From contig NZ_CP017075.1 in NCBI RefSeq assembly GCF_001742225.1, positions 1,922,001-1,986,000 on the forward strand: a stretch of DNA of 64,000 nt, in the 5' to 3' direction. Both the position numbers and the translations under genes were made by a program. A model generated the notes under the pieces. It was given only the letters and a program-made list of their open reading frames with translations. It did no database searches and was not told where the DNA came from. The stretch comes from Novosphingobium resinovorum. GTDB lineage: Bacteria > Pseudomonadota > Alphaproteobacteria > Sphingomonadales > Sphingomonadaceae. How positions within the stretch are numbered: position 1 is the first letter of the stretch; the number at the start of each line of letters is the position of its first letter. Shown here in pieces: positions 7,652-19,782 of the stretch.

Positions 7652-8899
7652 ATGGCACTCGGCATACTTGACCGCTTCCTCGAGCGCGGCGTCCGACAGG
7701 GCGTGCTCGAACTGGCCCGCCCCGACGGCTCCCTCCGTCGCTTTGGAACCCCCGCAGAAGGCTTTCCCCACGTCCGCATCCGCCTGACCGACAAGGGCGC
7801 CGAACGCCGCATCCTGCGCGATCCGCGCCTGGGCGCCGCCGAAGCCTTCATGGACGGTCAGCTCGAAGTCGAGCAGGGCGACATCATGGACCTCGTCTAC
7901 CTGCTGCGCGCCAACGCGCGGTGGGACAAGGGCGGCGAACTGAAGGAGCATACCCCGCTCAAGAAGGTGGTCGGCAAGGTCGTCACTCTCGTCGACGGCA
8001 TCAACCGCGCCGCCAGCGCCAAGAAGAACATCGCCCACCACTACGACGTGGGCAACGACCTCTACAACCTGTTCCTCGACATCGAGCACATGCAGTATTC
8101 CTGCGCCTACTGGCCCAGCGACGACATCACGCTGGAGCAGGCGCAGACCGCCAAGCTCGCCCACATCGCCGCCAAGCTGGCGATCGAGCCGGGCCAGAAA
8201 GTGCTCGACATCGGCTGCGGCTGGGGCGGCATGGCGATCTATCTCGCCAAACACTTCGACGTTTCGGTCAAGGGCATCACGCTCTCCGAGGAACAGCTGG
8301 TGCTGGCCCGCCAGCGCGCCGTGGAAGCGGGCGTCTCGGGCCGCATCGACTTCGAGTTGATCGACTACCGCGACCTCGCCGCGCGCGGCGACAAGTTCGA
8401 GCGGATCGTCTCGGTCGGCATGTTCGAGCACGTCGGCCAGGCCCAGTTCGACCGCTTCTTCCGCGACTGCGCGACGATGCTGGACGACGAGGGCGTGATG
8501 CTGATGCACACCATCGGCCGCATGGGCGGGCCCGGCTCGACCGACGCCTTCACCCGCAAGTACATCTTCCCCGGCGGCTACATCCCGGCGCTGAGCGAGA
8601 CGGTGGAGGCCAGCGAAAAGGTCCGCCTGATCGCCACCGACGTGGAGAACCTGCGCCTCCACTACGCCAAGACCCTGCGCGAATGGTACAAGCGCTGCGT
8701 CGCCAACAAGGAGGCCATCGTCAAGCTGCATGACGAGCGCTTCTACCGCATGTGGATCTTCTACCTCTCCGGCGCGACCGCCGCCTTCGAGAGCGGCGGC
8801 ATGTGCAACTACCAGATCCAGTACACCCGTTCGCGCCACGCCCTGCCCCTCACCCGCGACTACATCACGGAAGGAGAGAAAGTGCTGCTGGGCGCGTAA
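7652..8899 (+). CDS. Cyclopropane-fatty-acyl-phospholipid synthase family methyltransferase
   Basis: A 415-residue SAM-dependent enzyme. Motif I is VLDIGCGWGGMAIYLA; before it lies AHHYDVGNDLYNLFLD with MQYSCAYW, the lipid-binding signature of CFA synthases; GMFEHVG is in the middle and NYQIQYTRSRHALPLTRDY at the C-terminus. It would methylenate unsaturated acyl chains of membrane phospholipids at the inner membrane face, usually in stationary phase or stress. Length fits the long CFA/mycolic-acid-cyclopropane group. A 13-bp hairpin separates it from argG. It could instead be one of the related but uncharacterised CFA-like paralogues. Confidence 0.88.
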   Translation: MALGILDRFLERGVRQGVLELARPDGSLRRFGTPAEGFPHVRIRLTDKGAERRILRDPRLGAAEAFMDGQLEVEQGDIMDLVYLLRANARWDKGGELKEHTPLKKVVGKVVTLVDGINRAASAKKNIAHHYDVGNDLYNLFLDIEHMQYSCAYWPSDDITLEQAQTAKLAHIAAKLAIEPGQKVLDIGCGWGGMAIYLAKHFDVSVKGITLSEEQLVLARQRAVEAGVSGRIDFELIDYRDLAARGDKFERIVSVGMFEHVGQAQFDRFFRDCATMLDDEGVMLMHTIGRMGGPGSTDAFTRKYIFPGGYIPALSETVEASEKVRLIATDVENLRLHYAKTLREWYKRCVANKEAIVKLHDERFYRMWIFYLSGATAAFESGGMCNYQIQYTRSRHALPLTRDYITEGEKVLLGA

Positions 8900-8906
8900 A
8901 CGTTGC

Positions 8907-8945
8907 GAAGTTTGGGCGCACCTGCTAGCCGCGCGCCCAAACTTC
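8907..8945. repeat. 13-bp perfect inverted repeat between cfa-like gene and argG
   Basis: GAAGTTTGGGCGC (8907-8919) and GCGCCCAAACTTC (8933-8945) are exact reverse complements around a 13-base loop. There is no T-run, so it may be an RNA-stabilising or processing hairpin rather than a terminator. Confidence 0.6.
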
Positions 8946-8974
8946 CACCGCTCATGCCGCGAAAGCCCGTGCCC

Positions 8975-10195
<1,221 letters not shown>

Positions 10196-10222
10196 ACATT
10201 GCCCCTAGGTTAACAGAGTCCG

Positions 10223-10256
10223 GCGGCCCGTTGCCAAAGCGCGACGGGCCGCTTTT
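10223..10256 (+). terminator. Intrinsic terminator after argG
   Basis: GCGGCCCGT (10223-10231) pairs with ACGGGCCGC (10244-10252), followed by TTTT. Confidence 0.85.
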
Positions 10257-10326
10257 GCCTATATGGCCTTCGGGGAACCGCACAGGTAGGACTCCCGCCA
10301 TCGTCAACGACGAAGCGGGGTAAGTT

Positions 10327-10815
10327 TTGCAAGTTCGAGCCGTAAGCCTGATGGCGCTGTGCGCTGCCGTCGTCCTGCCCTTCGCAGGCCCCGCTCAGGC
10401 CGAAGCCCCGGTAGCTTCGCAAGCTCTCGTTCTTGCTCCTGTCGCTGGCGTCAACGCCGTCGCCGCCGCAGAAGTTCCCGCCGTCCTCACCGCGCCCGAA
10501 GACGACGACATCCAGGTCACCCCCATCGCGGGCGGCATCGCCAGCTTCTACGGCCGCCACCTCAAGGGCGCCCGCACCGCCAGCGGCGAACGCTACGCGC
10601 CCGACGGACTGACCGCCGCGCACCGCACCCTGCCCTTCGGCACGCAAGTGCAGGTCACCAATCCAGCCAATGGCGAAGTCGTCGTCGTCACCATCAACGA
10701 TCGCGGCCCCTTCCACGGCAACCGCGTGATCGACCTGTCCGACGCCGCCGCCGACGAACTCGGCATCACCCGCATGGGCAGCGGCAAGGTCGAACTGGCC
10801 GTCCTCGGCAACTGA
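10327..10815 (+). CDS. RlpA-like septal ring / DPBB-domain protein (first of two)
   Basis: A 162-residue exported protein. The signal peptide ends at ...GPAQA; no lipobox cysteine, unlike classical RlpA. The double-psi beta-barrel domain (about 70-160) shows GIASFYGRHLKGARTASGE, LTAAHRTLPFGTQVQVTN, VTINDRGPFHGNRVIDLS and LGITRMGSGKVEL. Such proteins bind or cleave denuded peptidoglycan glycans at the septum. TTG at 10327 is chosen as start because GGGGTAA stands before it and it gives a positive residue before the hydrophobic core; ATG at 10351 is possible. A second RlpA, with a lipobox, is encoded at 20251-20838. Confidence 0.82.
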   Translation: MQVRAVSLMALCAAVVLPFAGPAQAEAPVASQALVLAPVAGVNAVAAAEVPAVLTAPEDDDIQVTPIAGGIASFYGRHLKGARTASGERYAPDGLTAAHRTLPFGTQVQVTNPANGEVVVVTINDRGPFHGNRVIDLSDAAADELGITRMGSGKVELAVLGN

Positions 10816-10844
10816 GGCTGGGTTTTTCTGCGGGGGCTTCGATG

Positions 10845-10923
10845 CTTCGACAGGCTCAGCACTCAGCCTGAGCGGAATTGATAGCATCCATCACAATCCC
10901 CGCTCACCCTGAGCTTGTCGAAG
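10845..10923. repeat. Family A repeat, imperfect arms
   Basis: An arm CTTCGACAGGCTCAGC... (from 10845) faces CCGCTCACCCTGAGCTTGTC (10899 on). The right arm forms the last codons and stop of the minus-strand HTH gene that ends at 10904. Confidence 0.85.
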
Positions 10924-12184
10924 GGTGGATAGCACCGCCGCCTGATCTGAAGGAAAAAGGTCGGCCGGCGCAGCTGGGAGGGGGTGGGGGAAGCGCCGCG
11001 CCGGCCTTCACACTCGATAACAGCGCAGCGGGACAACCGTTCCCGGACCCCATGCACTTTTGCCGAACCGTGCTTCCCCATCGACGAGGCGCGAGCAGGT
11101 TTACACGGTTTACACAGTCCAGAGCGCTAACTCCGGCCCCGCCCCCGAGCGACTTGTACTCCATCGGCGCCGCGCCCTCCCCGCCCGAGAGCGCCCCGTC
11201 CACCCGGGCGAAAGCGCGCGCCTGCCAGCGATCCCACTGCGCGCCGCTCTCGCGCAGGAAAGGCCCGCGCACCGGCGCCTCCGGATAGTCCGGCGCCTCC
11301 CCCGCGTCCCCGGCTGCCGCCTCCTCATCGTCCAGCGGCTGCACGTACCCGGCCGCGGCATCGATCGCATCCACCGCGTCGAGCCACGCCTCCCGCGCAT
11401 CGCCGAACCGCGCCTCCCCCGCCGCCGCGACATAGTCCGCCCGCTCCGGAGGCAACGCCGCGCCCTCCTCCATCCCCGGCACATCCACACAAGGCGCCTC
11501 CCCGGCGACGAGCGCCAGCACCTCGTCGAACCGCTCGGCCAGAGCCTCATGCCCCTCCCCCGCCACATCGAGCCGCGCCAGATGCGCCAGCAACAACCGC
11601 GAGTCATACCGCCGCCGCACCCCGACCAGCTCCCCCCGGAACCACACCGCCTCATCCACCCCGTCGAGCGCCCGCGTCGCCAGCACCTCCTCGACATGCC
11701 GCCGCGCCAGCACCAGAGCCGCCGTCCACGCATCCGCAAACACCGCATCGCGCCGCCGCAGCAGATAAGCCGAAGTCCGGCTCATCCCCACGAAAGCACA
11801 CGCGGCCCGCACGTCGCCCTTCTGCGAGAGTTGGTCGAGGAACCGCACCTTGCGGTCGGCGTCCCACGCCGTGTGCGAGACATAGGGAGAAGGAGAAGAG
11901 AAAATGCGAGGGCCATCGCCCTCGCGCTCCCGGACCCTTTCCGTCGCGCCCGAGGCCGACGAAGCGCCCGCCTGCTCGCCCGGAATACCAATGTCGCGCG
12001 AGGCGGGAACCCACCCCCGCCCGAACCGAGGCGCACCCTGTTCCTCCCCCTGCGGGGGAGGGGGACCATCTCCGCTCACCCTGAGCTTGTCGAAGGGAGG
12101 ATGGTGGAGGGGCACAGGGTCGAGAGGCACAGGCCGATCCCCCGCCCCACCGTCGACACCGAAGCTGCTGGAAAAGTCCGTCAT
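10904..12184 (-). CDS. Sphingomonad HTH (terminase-small-subunit-like) protein, repeat-invaded
   Basis: A 426-residue open frame. The convincing core is about residues 85-185, where WDADRKVRFLDQLSQKGDVR and AACAFVGMSRTSAYLLRRRD form a helix-turn-helix like that of phage small terminases or transposase-type HTHs, followed by LARRHVEEVLATRALDG. A Pro/Gly-rich N-terminal stretch contains PPFDKLRVSGDG, which is a translated family A repeat arm. The last 80 residues look like translated non-coding sequence: they cross the 25-bp motif at 11096 and end on a stop codon inside another family A arm, so the ancestral stop has probably been lost. ATG at 12184 follows AGGTGG. Role unknown; homologues are common single genes in sphingomonads, not in prophages. 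Confidence 0.6.
   Translation of the reverse strand: MTDFSSSFGVDGGAGDRPVPLDPVPLHHPPFDKLRVSGDGPPPPQGEEQGAPRFGRGWVPASRDIGIPGEQAGASSASGATERVREREGDGPRIFSSPSPYVSHTAWDADRKVRFLDQLSQKGDVRAACAFVGMSRTSAYLLRRRDAVFADAWTAALVLARRHVEEVLATRALDGVDEAVWFRGELVGVRRRYDSRLLLAHLARLDVAGEGHEALAERFDEVLALVAGEAPCVDVPGMEEGAALPPERADYVAAAGEARFGDAREAWLDAVDAIDAAAGYVQPLDDEEAAAGDAGEAPDYPEAPVRGPFLRESGAQWDRWQARAFARVDGALSGGEGAAPMEYKSLGGGAGVSALDCVNRVNLLAPRRWGSTVRQKCMGSGNGCPAALLSSVKAGAALPPPPPSCAGRPFSFRSGGGAIHPSTSSG
11096..11120 (-). repeat. 25-bp motif with a GTGTAAACC direct repeat, copy 2
   Basis: Reverse complement of the site at 6785-6809, 24 of 25 bases identical. Here it lies within the 3' part of the HTH reading frame, read as DCVNRVNL. 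Confidence 0.7.
11904..12120. repeat. Composite repeat block (GCGAGGGC palindrome, family A arm, D-like segment)
   Basis: From left to right: the palindrome GCGAGGGCCATCGCCCTCGC (about 11907-11926), a D-like CCCCCTGCGGGGGAGGGGG, one family A arm (12072-12096) and GGATGGTGGAGGGGCACAGG. Copies of the first and last pieces reappear at 14262-14350, on the far side of the RelA/SpoT island, in opposite orientation. All of it lies inside the N-terminal part of the HTH reading frame. Confidence 0.65.
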
Positions 12185-12569
12185 CGTCCACCTCGCGCAA
12201 GAGGAAAGCCACGAAAGGCCACGACGCAGCCCGGACAGGCGCGTCGTGGGGGACGGATTAGTTATCGTATGTGGGGGAGTGTAGGAAAGGGAAAGAAACT
12301 CACTTAAAACGGCTTTACGACTTACAAGCATCTAGCCTATCATTGATCTCATAATTACATACTTAGGGCAAAAATGGTCAGCTGGGTTTCTCTCAAGTTT
12401 TCAAAAAATCGTGTCAATCGGGCTGGAAATGCCATAGGTTCTGGTAATTCTAGCGAAGAAGATATCGAAGCAATTGAGAACTGGCGGGCATCGCACGCTT
12501 ATATTCTTAATACATTTCAAGCTAACTTACGCGACAGAACTCGAAACTCAGATGCTGTTGTGGGAACTA

Positions 12570-13417
12570 GGGCGTGGACTCATTACGCATTGCACCACAG
12601 CCTGACGCATATGAGCTTGATGGCCGCGAGATAGTTGGCAGCATCCTTGTCATATCGGGTGGCGATGCCCCGGAACTGCTTGATCCGATTGAAGAAGCGC
12701 TCGACGAGATTACGCTGGCGGTAGAGCCATGACGAGAAGCCGAAGCGCTGCTTACGGTTGGAGCGGTTGGGAATGTTGGCCCAGATGTTTCTGGCCGCGG
12801 CCGCCTCGCGAATGGCCGTGCTGTCATAGCCCTTATCACCGAGCAGGGTGGCACCCTCGGGAATGGCCTCGATCAGCGCTTCAGCTTCGCATGCATCATG
12901 GACCTGGCCACCCGTCAGTCGCAGTCCGACAGGACGTCCATCAGCGTCGACAAGAGCGTGGAGTTTGGTCGTAAGGCCGCCCCGGGAACGTCCCATGCCA
13001 TGATCGCTGGATCCCCCTTTTTGCCCGTCGCACCGTGCTGGTGGACGCGCATGCAAGTGGAATCGATCATCACCAACTCGCCGTTGAAACCGGCGGAAAC
13101 CGCCGCCAACAATCGGTCCCACACTCCAGCCTTTCGCCAGCGGATGAACCGGTTGTAGCAGGTCGTCGACGGACCATAGCGTTCCGGGACCTCTGCCCAC
13201 GGAGCACCAGAACGGAAACGCCAAAGTATCCCGTTCAGCACCCGGCGGTCATCGACGCGGCGCACTCCACGCGGCTTGTTGGGCAGCAACGGCTTGAGGA
13301 TGAGCCATTCCTTGTCCGTCAGTTCATATCGCCACCGCGTCATACGCCCTCCGTTTCCGAAGGCCGCCTGAATCACGCCAAGGCCGACAACTCAACCCGA
13401 TTTATGAGTTTGCGCCC
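12570..13417 (-). mobile_element. IS5-family insertion sequence (IS427-type), 848 bp
   Basis: Ends are GGGCGTGGACTCATTA... at the left and, reversed, GGGCGCAAACTCATAA... at the right, i.e. imperfect terminal inverted repeats. The element is flanked by TA (12568-12569 and 13418-13419) within CTAG on both sides, so the target duplication is TA or CTAG. It carries two overlapping transposase frames read on the minus strand. It inserted in the RelA/SpoT-domain gene; ends and frames look intact, which suggests a fairly recent event. Confidence 0.9.
12583..13343 (-). CDS. IS5-family transposase, two frames joined by -1 frameshift
   Basis: Frame A (12915-13343, 142 residues) starts at an ATG preceded by GGAGGG and holds the N-terminal IS5 domain (YELTDKEWLILKPLLP, GILWRFRSGAPWAEVPERYG) and the first catalytic Asp (VMIDSTCMRVHQHG). 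The overlapping second frame continues with RSRGGLTTKLHALVDADGRP, the second Asp in LLGDKGYDS and the Glu in NLVERFFNRIKQFR, ending at 12583. The switch lies at A5G5 (minus strand, 13013-13022), a typical slippery run for -1 frameshifting in this group. With frameshifting all three DDE residues are joined, so it is likely active. Confidence 0.88.
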
Positions 13418-14261
13418 TAGGCTCAAACGCCGCCCAACAATCGAGAACAAATTGCGTCGATTTCCGGACATGCAGTTATCGCGAATGCACGATATCGCCG
13501 GATGTCGTATCATCTTTCCTACGGTCGAAGAGCTATTAGATTTCCGCGCTCACTTTCATAAAGCACGCTTTAAGCACAAGCGAAGAGGAGCAGGACAGGA
13601 GGGAAGATGGAACTACCTTACTCACCCTAAGCCTGATGGATACCGTGGCATTCACGAAGTATATGAATATGATGTTCGATCTGAGGGCGGAAAAACCTGG
13701 AATGGTTTGAATGTAGAAATACAATTCCGAACTATCATCCAACATGCTTGGTCTACTGCAGTTGAAGTTGCCGGCCTCCTAACTCACGACAAACCTAAAT
13801 TTGGCCAAGGCAATGAAATTCTGATAGAGCAGTTCAGATTAGCGAGCGAGCTTTTAGCACGGCGCTATGAAGGCAGCACATCCTGCTATCCGGATATTCC
13901 GCTCGAAAATCTTATTGATAGATTTCATTTCTGCGAAATAGAAACACGAATAATCGATCTATTTAGGCGCGTAAATACCAAAGTCGTGGACATCGATTTT
14001 CGCAAGAATAATATTCTTGTGTTTCCATATGTTCCAGAAAATGAAGAAAATGCAAGCAACCTCGAAGTGTATTCCTACAGCAATGTATTTCGCGCAATCC
14101 AAAGATACAACGAACTAGAAGACGAACTTCAAAATAAGGCAGATGTTGTTTTAGTCCGAGCAGATACTTTCGAAAATGTCAGAGTGACATTTAGAAATTA
14201 TTTTGCAGACACAACTGACTTCGTGAGCCTTCTTGACGGTGCCGTTCAATTTTGAAAGGGA

Positions 14262-14370
14262 GCGCGAGGGCGATGGCCCTCGCATTTTTGCCTTCTCTCT
14301 CCCCCTTCGCCTGAATTGCCTGTGCCCCTCCACCATCCTTCGGATGGTTCCCCTCCCCGGAACGGGGAGG
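14262..14370. repeat. Composite repeat / terminator after the RelA/SpoT gene
   Basis: Just after the stop, GCGAGGGCGATGGCCCTCGC followed by ATTTTT forms a hairpin plus T-run that can terminate the RelA/SpoT transcript. Next come TGTGCCCCTCCACCATCC and TCCCCTCCCCGG...GGGGAGG, matching in reverse the pieces at 11904-12120. These blocks bound the AT-rich island on both sides. Confidence 0.65.
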
Positions 14371-14376
14371 AATGGG

Positions 14377-14559
14377 TCACCACTTGGTGCCGGTTTCGGC
14401 GATCGCTTCCAGCAGTGCCTGCTTGGACGCGGTCCGGCGTTTGCCTTCGTTGCGGGGGACGACGATTTCGGGCGCAGCGGCGCGGCGGCGGGCGATGCTT
14501 TGCGCCAGCGTTTCGAGCGTCAGTGGCTCACGCTTCGTCTGCAAGGTCTTGAAGGCCAT
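14377..14559 (-). CDS. 60-residue basic protein overlapping the nucleotidyltransferase gene
   Basis: A short frame beginning MAFKTLQTKREPLTLETLAQ and ending ...SKQALLEAIAETGTKW; Arg/Lys-rich centre (SIARRRAAAPEIVV). It overlaps the end of the nucleotidyltransferase gene by 32 bases in another frame, so it is probably translated by coupling. No family is recognised. The position suggests a partner of the nucleotidyltransferase, perhaps an antitoxin-like or DNA-binding accessory protein; that is inference from arrangement only. Confidence 0.6.
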   Translation of the reverse strand: MAFKTLQTKREPLTLETLAQSIARRRAAAPEIVVPRNEGKRRTASKQALLEAIAETGTKW

Positions 14560-15082
14560 GGCCGCCAGCCGTTTCCTCTGAAATCCGCCGTTCCATATAG
14601 GCCAAGTCGAGGTCTTCGCAAAGGCCGTAGAGCGCCCTCGCCTGTCCGAGCATGTCGGGGGCGCTACCCGAGGCGTACTGGCCCATGCGGTCGGCGATGA
14701 TGTCTTCGGGCGCGATGATGGCGACGTCACCGTCAGCGTCGAGTTCGAGGATGCGGACCATGGCGCGGTCGGCCATGCCGTCGAGCAGGGTGTCGGAGAC
14801 GACTTCGAAGCCGAGGCCGAGTTCGGGGTGGACCCAGCCGCGCGTGGCCTTGCCGGCGCCGGTGGGCCGCTGGAATCCGAAGCGGACCAACTGTTCTTCG
14901 AGCAGATCCTGCCGCCCGCAGGACAAGTCGAAATCGCCGGTGGTGACTTGCCCGCCGGTATAGATTTCGACCGCCGCGCCGCCGACGAGGATCGGCGGGC
15001 GGTGGCCGGCTTCGTCCATCGCCCGGCTGATGCGCGCGAGGACACGCAGGGCGTTCTCGAACTGCGCGCGCCAGCCGTGCAT
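14528..15082 (-). CDS. Nucleotidyltransferase-fold protein (DUF6036/AbiEii-like)
   Basis: A 184-residue protein. The sequence PPILVGGAAVEIYTGGQVTT followed by GDFDLS matches the core nucleotidyltransferase motif: a GG turn, then Asp-x-Asp in the next strand. A later Asp-rich stretch (ELDADGDVAIIAPEDIIADR) also fits the fold, as in AbiEii and DUF6036 proteins. Its ATG stands 2 bp after the uvrA stop, so it is likely translated from the uvrA message, and a 60-residue gene overlaps its end. AbiEii proteins are toxins that modify tRNA; whether this one acts so is not known. Confidence 0.7.
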   Translation of the reverse strand: MHGWRAQFENALRVLARISRAMDEAGHRPPILVGGAAVEIYTGGQVTTGDFDLSCGRQDLLEEQLVRFGFQRPTGAGKATRGWVHPELGLGFEVVSDTLLDGMADRAMVRILELDADGDVAIIAPEDIIADRMGQYASGSAPDMLGQARALYGLCEDLDLAYMERRISEETAGGHGLQDLADEA

Positions 15083-15084
15083 CC

Positions 15085-17988
<2,904 letters not shown>

Positions 17989-18157
17989 GGGAGGCACGTG
18001 TTCCAGATTTGTTCGCGCGCTTCAAGGGGGCGCATCGCGGGTTTTGCCGTAGATGGGGTGCGGGGCGCACAAGGCAAGTCTTGTGGACATCTCCGCGCCC
18101 ACTTGCGCGCCGCTTCACGAGGTGTCTAGTTCCCGCTGCGACTACGGGGGAATACCA

Positions 18158-19144
18158 TTGCGATTTCTGAATCTTGCTCTCGCGGCAAGCGTGCTGGCGC
18201 TTACCGCGTGCGGAGGTGGCGACTCCGGTTCGGGCGGCGGCTCGACACCCACGCCTGCGCCGACACCGGCACCGACGCCTGCCCCCACCCCGGCTCCAAC
18301 GCCGACGCCGAGCTACGTCGTGACCGATTACTCCGCCGACTTCGCGCTGAACTCGAACCTCGCCTATCTCGCGAACGTCATCATCGACCCGAGCCAGACC
18401 GCGGAAGCGGACAAGCTGTTTTTCGTCTCGGGCGCTCTCATCGACGAGACACACGGCGCCGCGTTCAACTACACCCATGAGCCCGAACGCCTGGACCTTC
18501 TGCACGATGGCGCGACCGTCAGCTTCACCGCGCAGGATCGGGTGCAGGGTCTGACTTATGCCCTTTATGAAAAAGATCAGCGGGCCAACCAGTTGCTGCT
18601 GACGTCCCTGGGACTGCCTGCCCAGCCCCGGTATACGGCACTCACCATGTGGCGCGCCGCTCGGACCATCACCGATACGGACGGCACTGCGCATCCCGCT
18701 TATCAATACCGCGTGGCGTTGATGGGCAGCCCGTCCTCGCCGAGCGATCCGCTCCCCGACTCCCTCGGCTATACCGGCGGCGTGACGCTCTACGGCGGCA
18801 TTCCTGGCACCAGGAAACTCGAACTCTCGAACATTCCCGGCAACGATCGGGAGGTCTACTGGTCCTATACGCCGTCGAGCACGTTCATATTCGGATCGAT
18901 CCCGCTGTCGATCATCGAGGACAGAACGCAAGTCCAGATCGGCCTGCTGGCGGCGGAAGGCAGATTCGACCGCGCGACCAATAGCTGGAGCGGCACGCTG
19001 GTCGATCAGGTCAACGGTTTTCGCGGCACCTTCCTTGGACGCAACTTTGGGCCTAACCGCGCCGAACTGGCCATCGTGTTCGAGTTCTCACGCGATAGTG
19101 ACGGATCACGCTACGTCGGACACTACATCGGCAGGCGGCCTTAA
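18158..19144 (+). CDS. Surface lipoprotein with Pro-Thr linker, beta-barrel-like C-terminus
   Basis: A 328-residue lipoprotein. The signal peptide MRFLNLALAASVLALTAC ends in a lipobox and is followed by a Gly/Ser stretch and a low-complexity linker of PTPA repeats. The remaining 280 residues are rich in Tyr, Gly and Thr with alternating hydrophobic residues; the end (VNGFRGTFLGRNFGPNRAEL then AIVFEFSR) resembles the C-terminal barrel of transferrin-binding-protein-like solute-binding lipoproteins, but this is a weak match. Starts with TTG, 7 bases after GGGGG; no ATG fits the signal peptide. A surface or outer membrane location is likely; function unknown. Confidence 0.7.
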   Translation: MRFLNLALAASVLALTACGGGDSGSGGGSTPTPAPTPAPTPAPTPAPTPTPSYVVTDYSADFALNSNLAYLANVIIDPSQTAEADKLFFVSGALIDETHGAAFNYTHEPERLDLLHDGATVSFTAQDRVQGLTYALYEKDQRANQLLLTSLGLPAQPRYTALTMWRAARTITDTDGTAHPAYQYRVALMGSPSSPSDPLPDSLGYTGGVTLYGGIPGTRKLELSNIPGNDREVYWSYTPSSTFIFGSIPLSIIEDRTQVQIGLLAAEGRFDRATNSWSGTLVDQVNGFRGTFLGRNFGPNRAELAIVFEFSRDSDGSRYVGHYIGRRP

Positions 19145-19264
19145 GGCTGAAGACGACGGGGCGGGGCATCCGGGCGACAAGCCGGAAACCCTGCCCTTTC
19201 GCGCACGTTTCTTCCGACTAACCGAAGCCGCTTCCATGGCGGCTTGCCAGATCAGGAGAAAGCC

Positions 19265-19672
19265 ATGCGCCATATCCCGAAACTTGCCGCTGCGGCGGTG
19301 ATCGCCTTTGCCGTGCCGCACTTCGCTTCCGCGCAGGACACGACTGAGCGGCCCGCTGCCAGCGCACCCGAAGCGGGCGATCCGGAAGCAAAGCGCCGGA
19401 TGCTCAATGCCGAGCAGGCCGCCGCTGCACAGGAACAGCTTGCGCGCAACGAAGCCAGCCGCTCCCAACATGACGCCGCCGTCGCCCTCAACGACATGAA
19501 GACCGCCCGCGATGCCGCCGCCTACGACGCCACGCTCGATCGCCACGATGCCGCCGAGCAGGACTATCGCACCGACCGCAAGCAGTGGGAGGTCAGGAAC
19601 CCGGCTTGCTGGAACGGCAATGCCGTGAAATGCCCCGCCGACCCGCAGGCGCCCGGCTCCGGCGGCAGCTGA
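19265..19672 (+). CDS. Periplasmic Ala/Asp-rich small protein (paralogue 1)
   Basis: 135 residues. Signal peptide ending at FASA; the mature part is charged and probably helical (KRRMLNAEQAAAAQEQLARN, AYDATLDRHDAAEQDYRTDR), then W-rich with two cysteines (KQWEVRNPACWNGNAVKCP). The helix-then-W...C...G...C layout recurs in the next gene. AGGAGAAAG precedes the ATG. No known domain; probably a periplasmic or envelope protein. Confidence 0.7.
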   Translation: MRHIPKLAAAAVIAFAVPHFASAQDTTERPAASAPEAGDPEAKRRMLNAEQAAAAQEQLARNEASRSQHDAAVALNDMKTARDAAAYDATLDRHDAAEQDYRTDRKQWEVRNPACWNGNAVKCPADPQAPGSGGS

Positions 19673-19782
19673 GCGCCCTCGCCACGCGACGAACCGCTTG
19701 TCGCAAGTCCTTTGCAAGCCCCCAAGCCTGCTGGCAGATAGCGCCCATCGGGTGCGCCGATCAGGCTCAGGGGAATTGAATA

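Larger units (their letters stand above)
12374..14255 (+). pseudogene. RelA/SpoT-domain (toxSAS-like) gene interrupted by an IS
   Basis: Two fragments of one gene flank the IS. Joining 12374-12570 to 13421-14255 (removing the element and one target copy) restores a single frame of 343 residues through ...VVGT-RLKRRPTIENKLRR. The joined protein has (p)ppGpp-synthetase signatures RMHDIAGCRIIF, KPDGYRGIHEVYEYD and VEIQFRTIIQHAWSTAVE; it has no HD hydrolase, TGS or ACT domain, so it is a stand-alone synthetase-fold protein like the small alarmone synthetases and toxSAS toxins. The region is far richer in A/T than its neighbours, with codons such as AAT, TTA and ATA, which suggests transfer. No obvious antitoxin gene adjoins it. 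As it stands only the N-terminal 65 residues would be made in frame. Confidence 0.85.

Noticed and set aside
10904..12184. A prophage remnant, since the HTH protein resembles phage small terminases
   Set aside because: No other phage gene, integrase or attachment site is near; homologues are single chromosomal genes.
12583..13343. Decay of the transposase by a true frameshift mutation
   Set aside because: Two overlapping frames joined at an A/G run are normal for this IS group; all catalytic residues remain.
18240..18310. The tandem PTPA codons as a CRISPR-like or satellite array
   Set aside because: The period is short and in frame; it encodes a Pro-Thr linker after a lipobox, common in lipoproteins.
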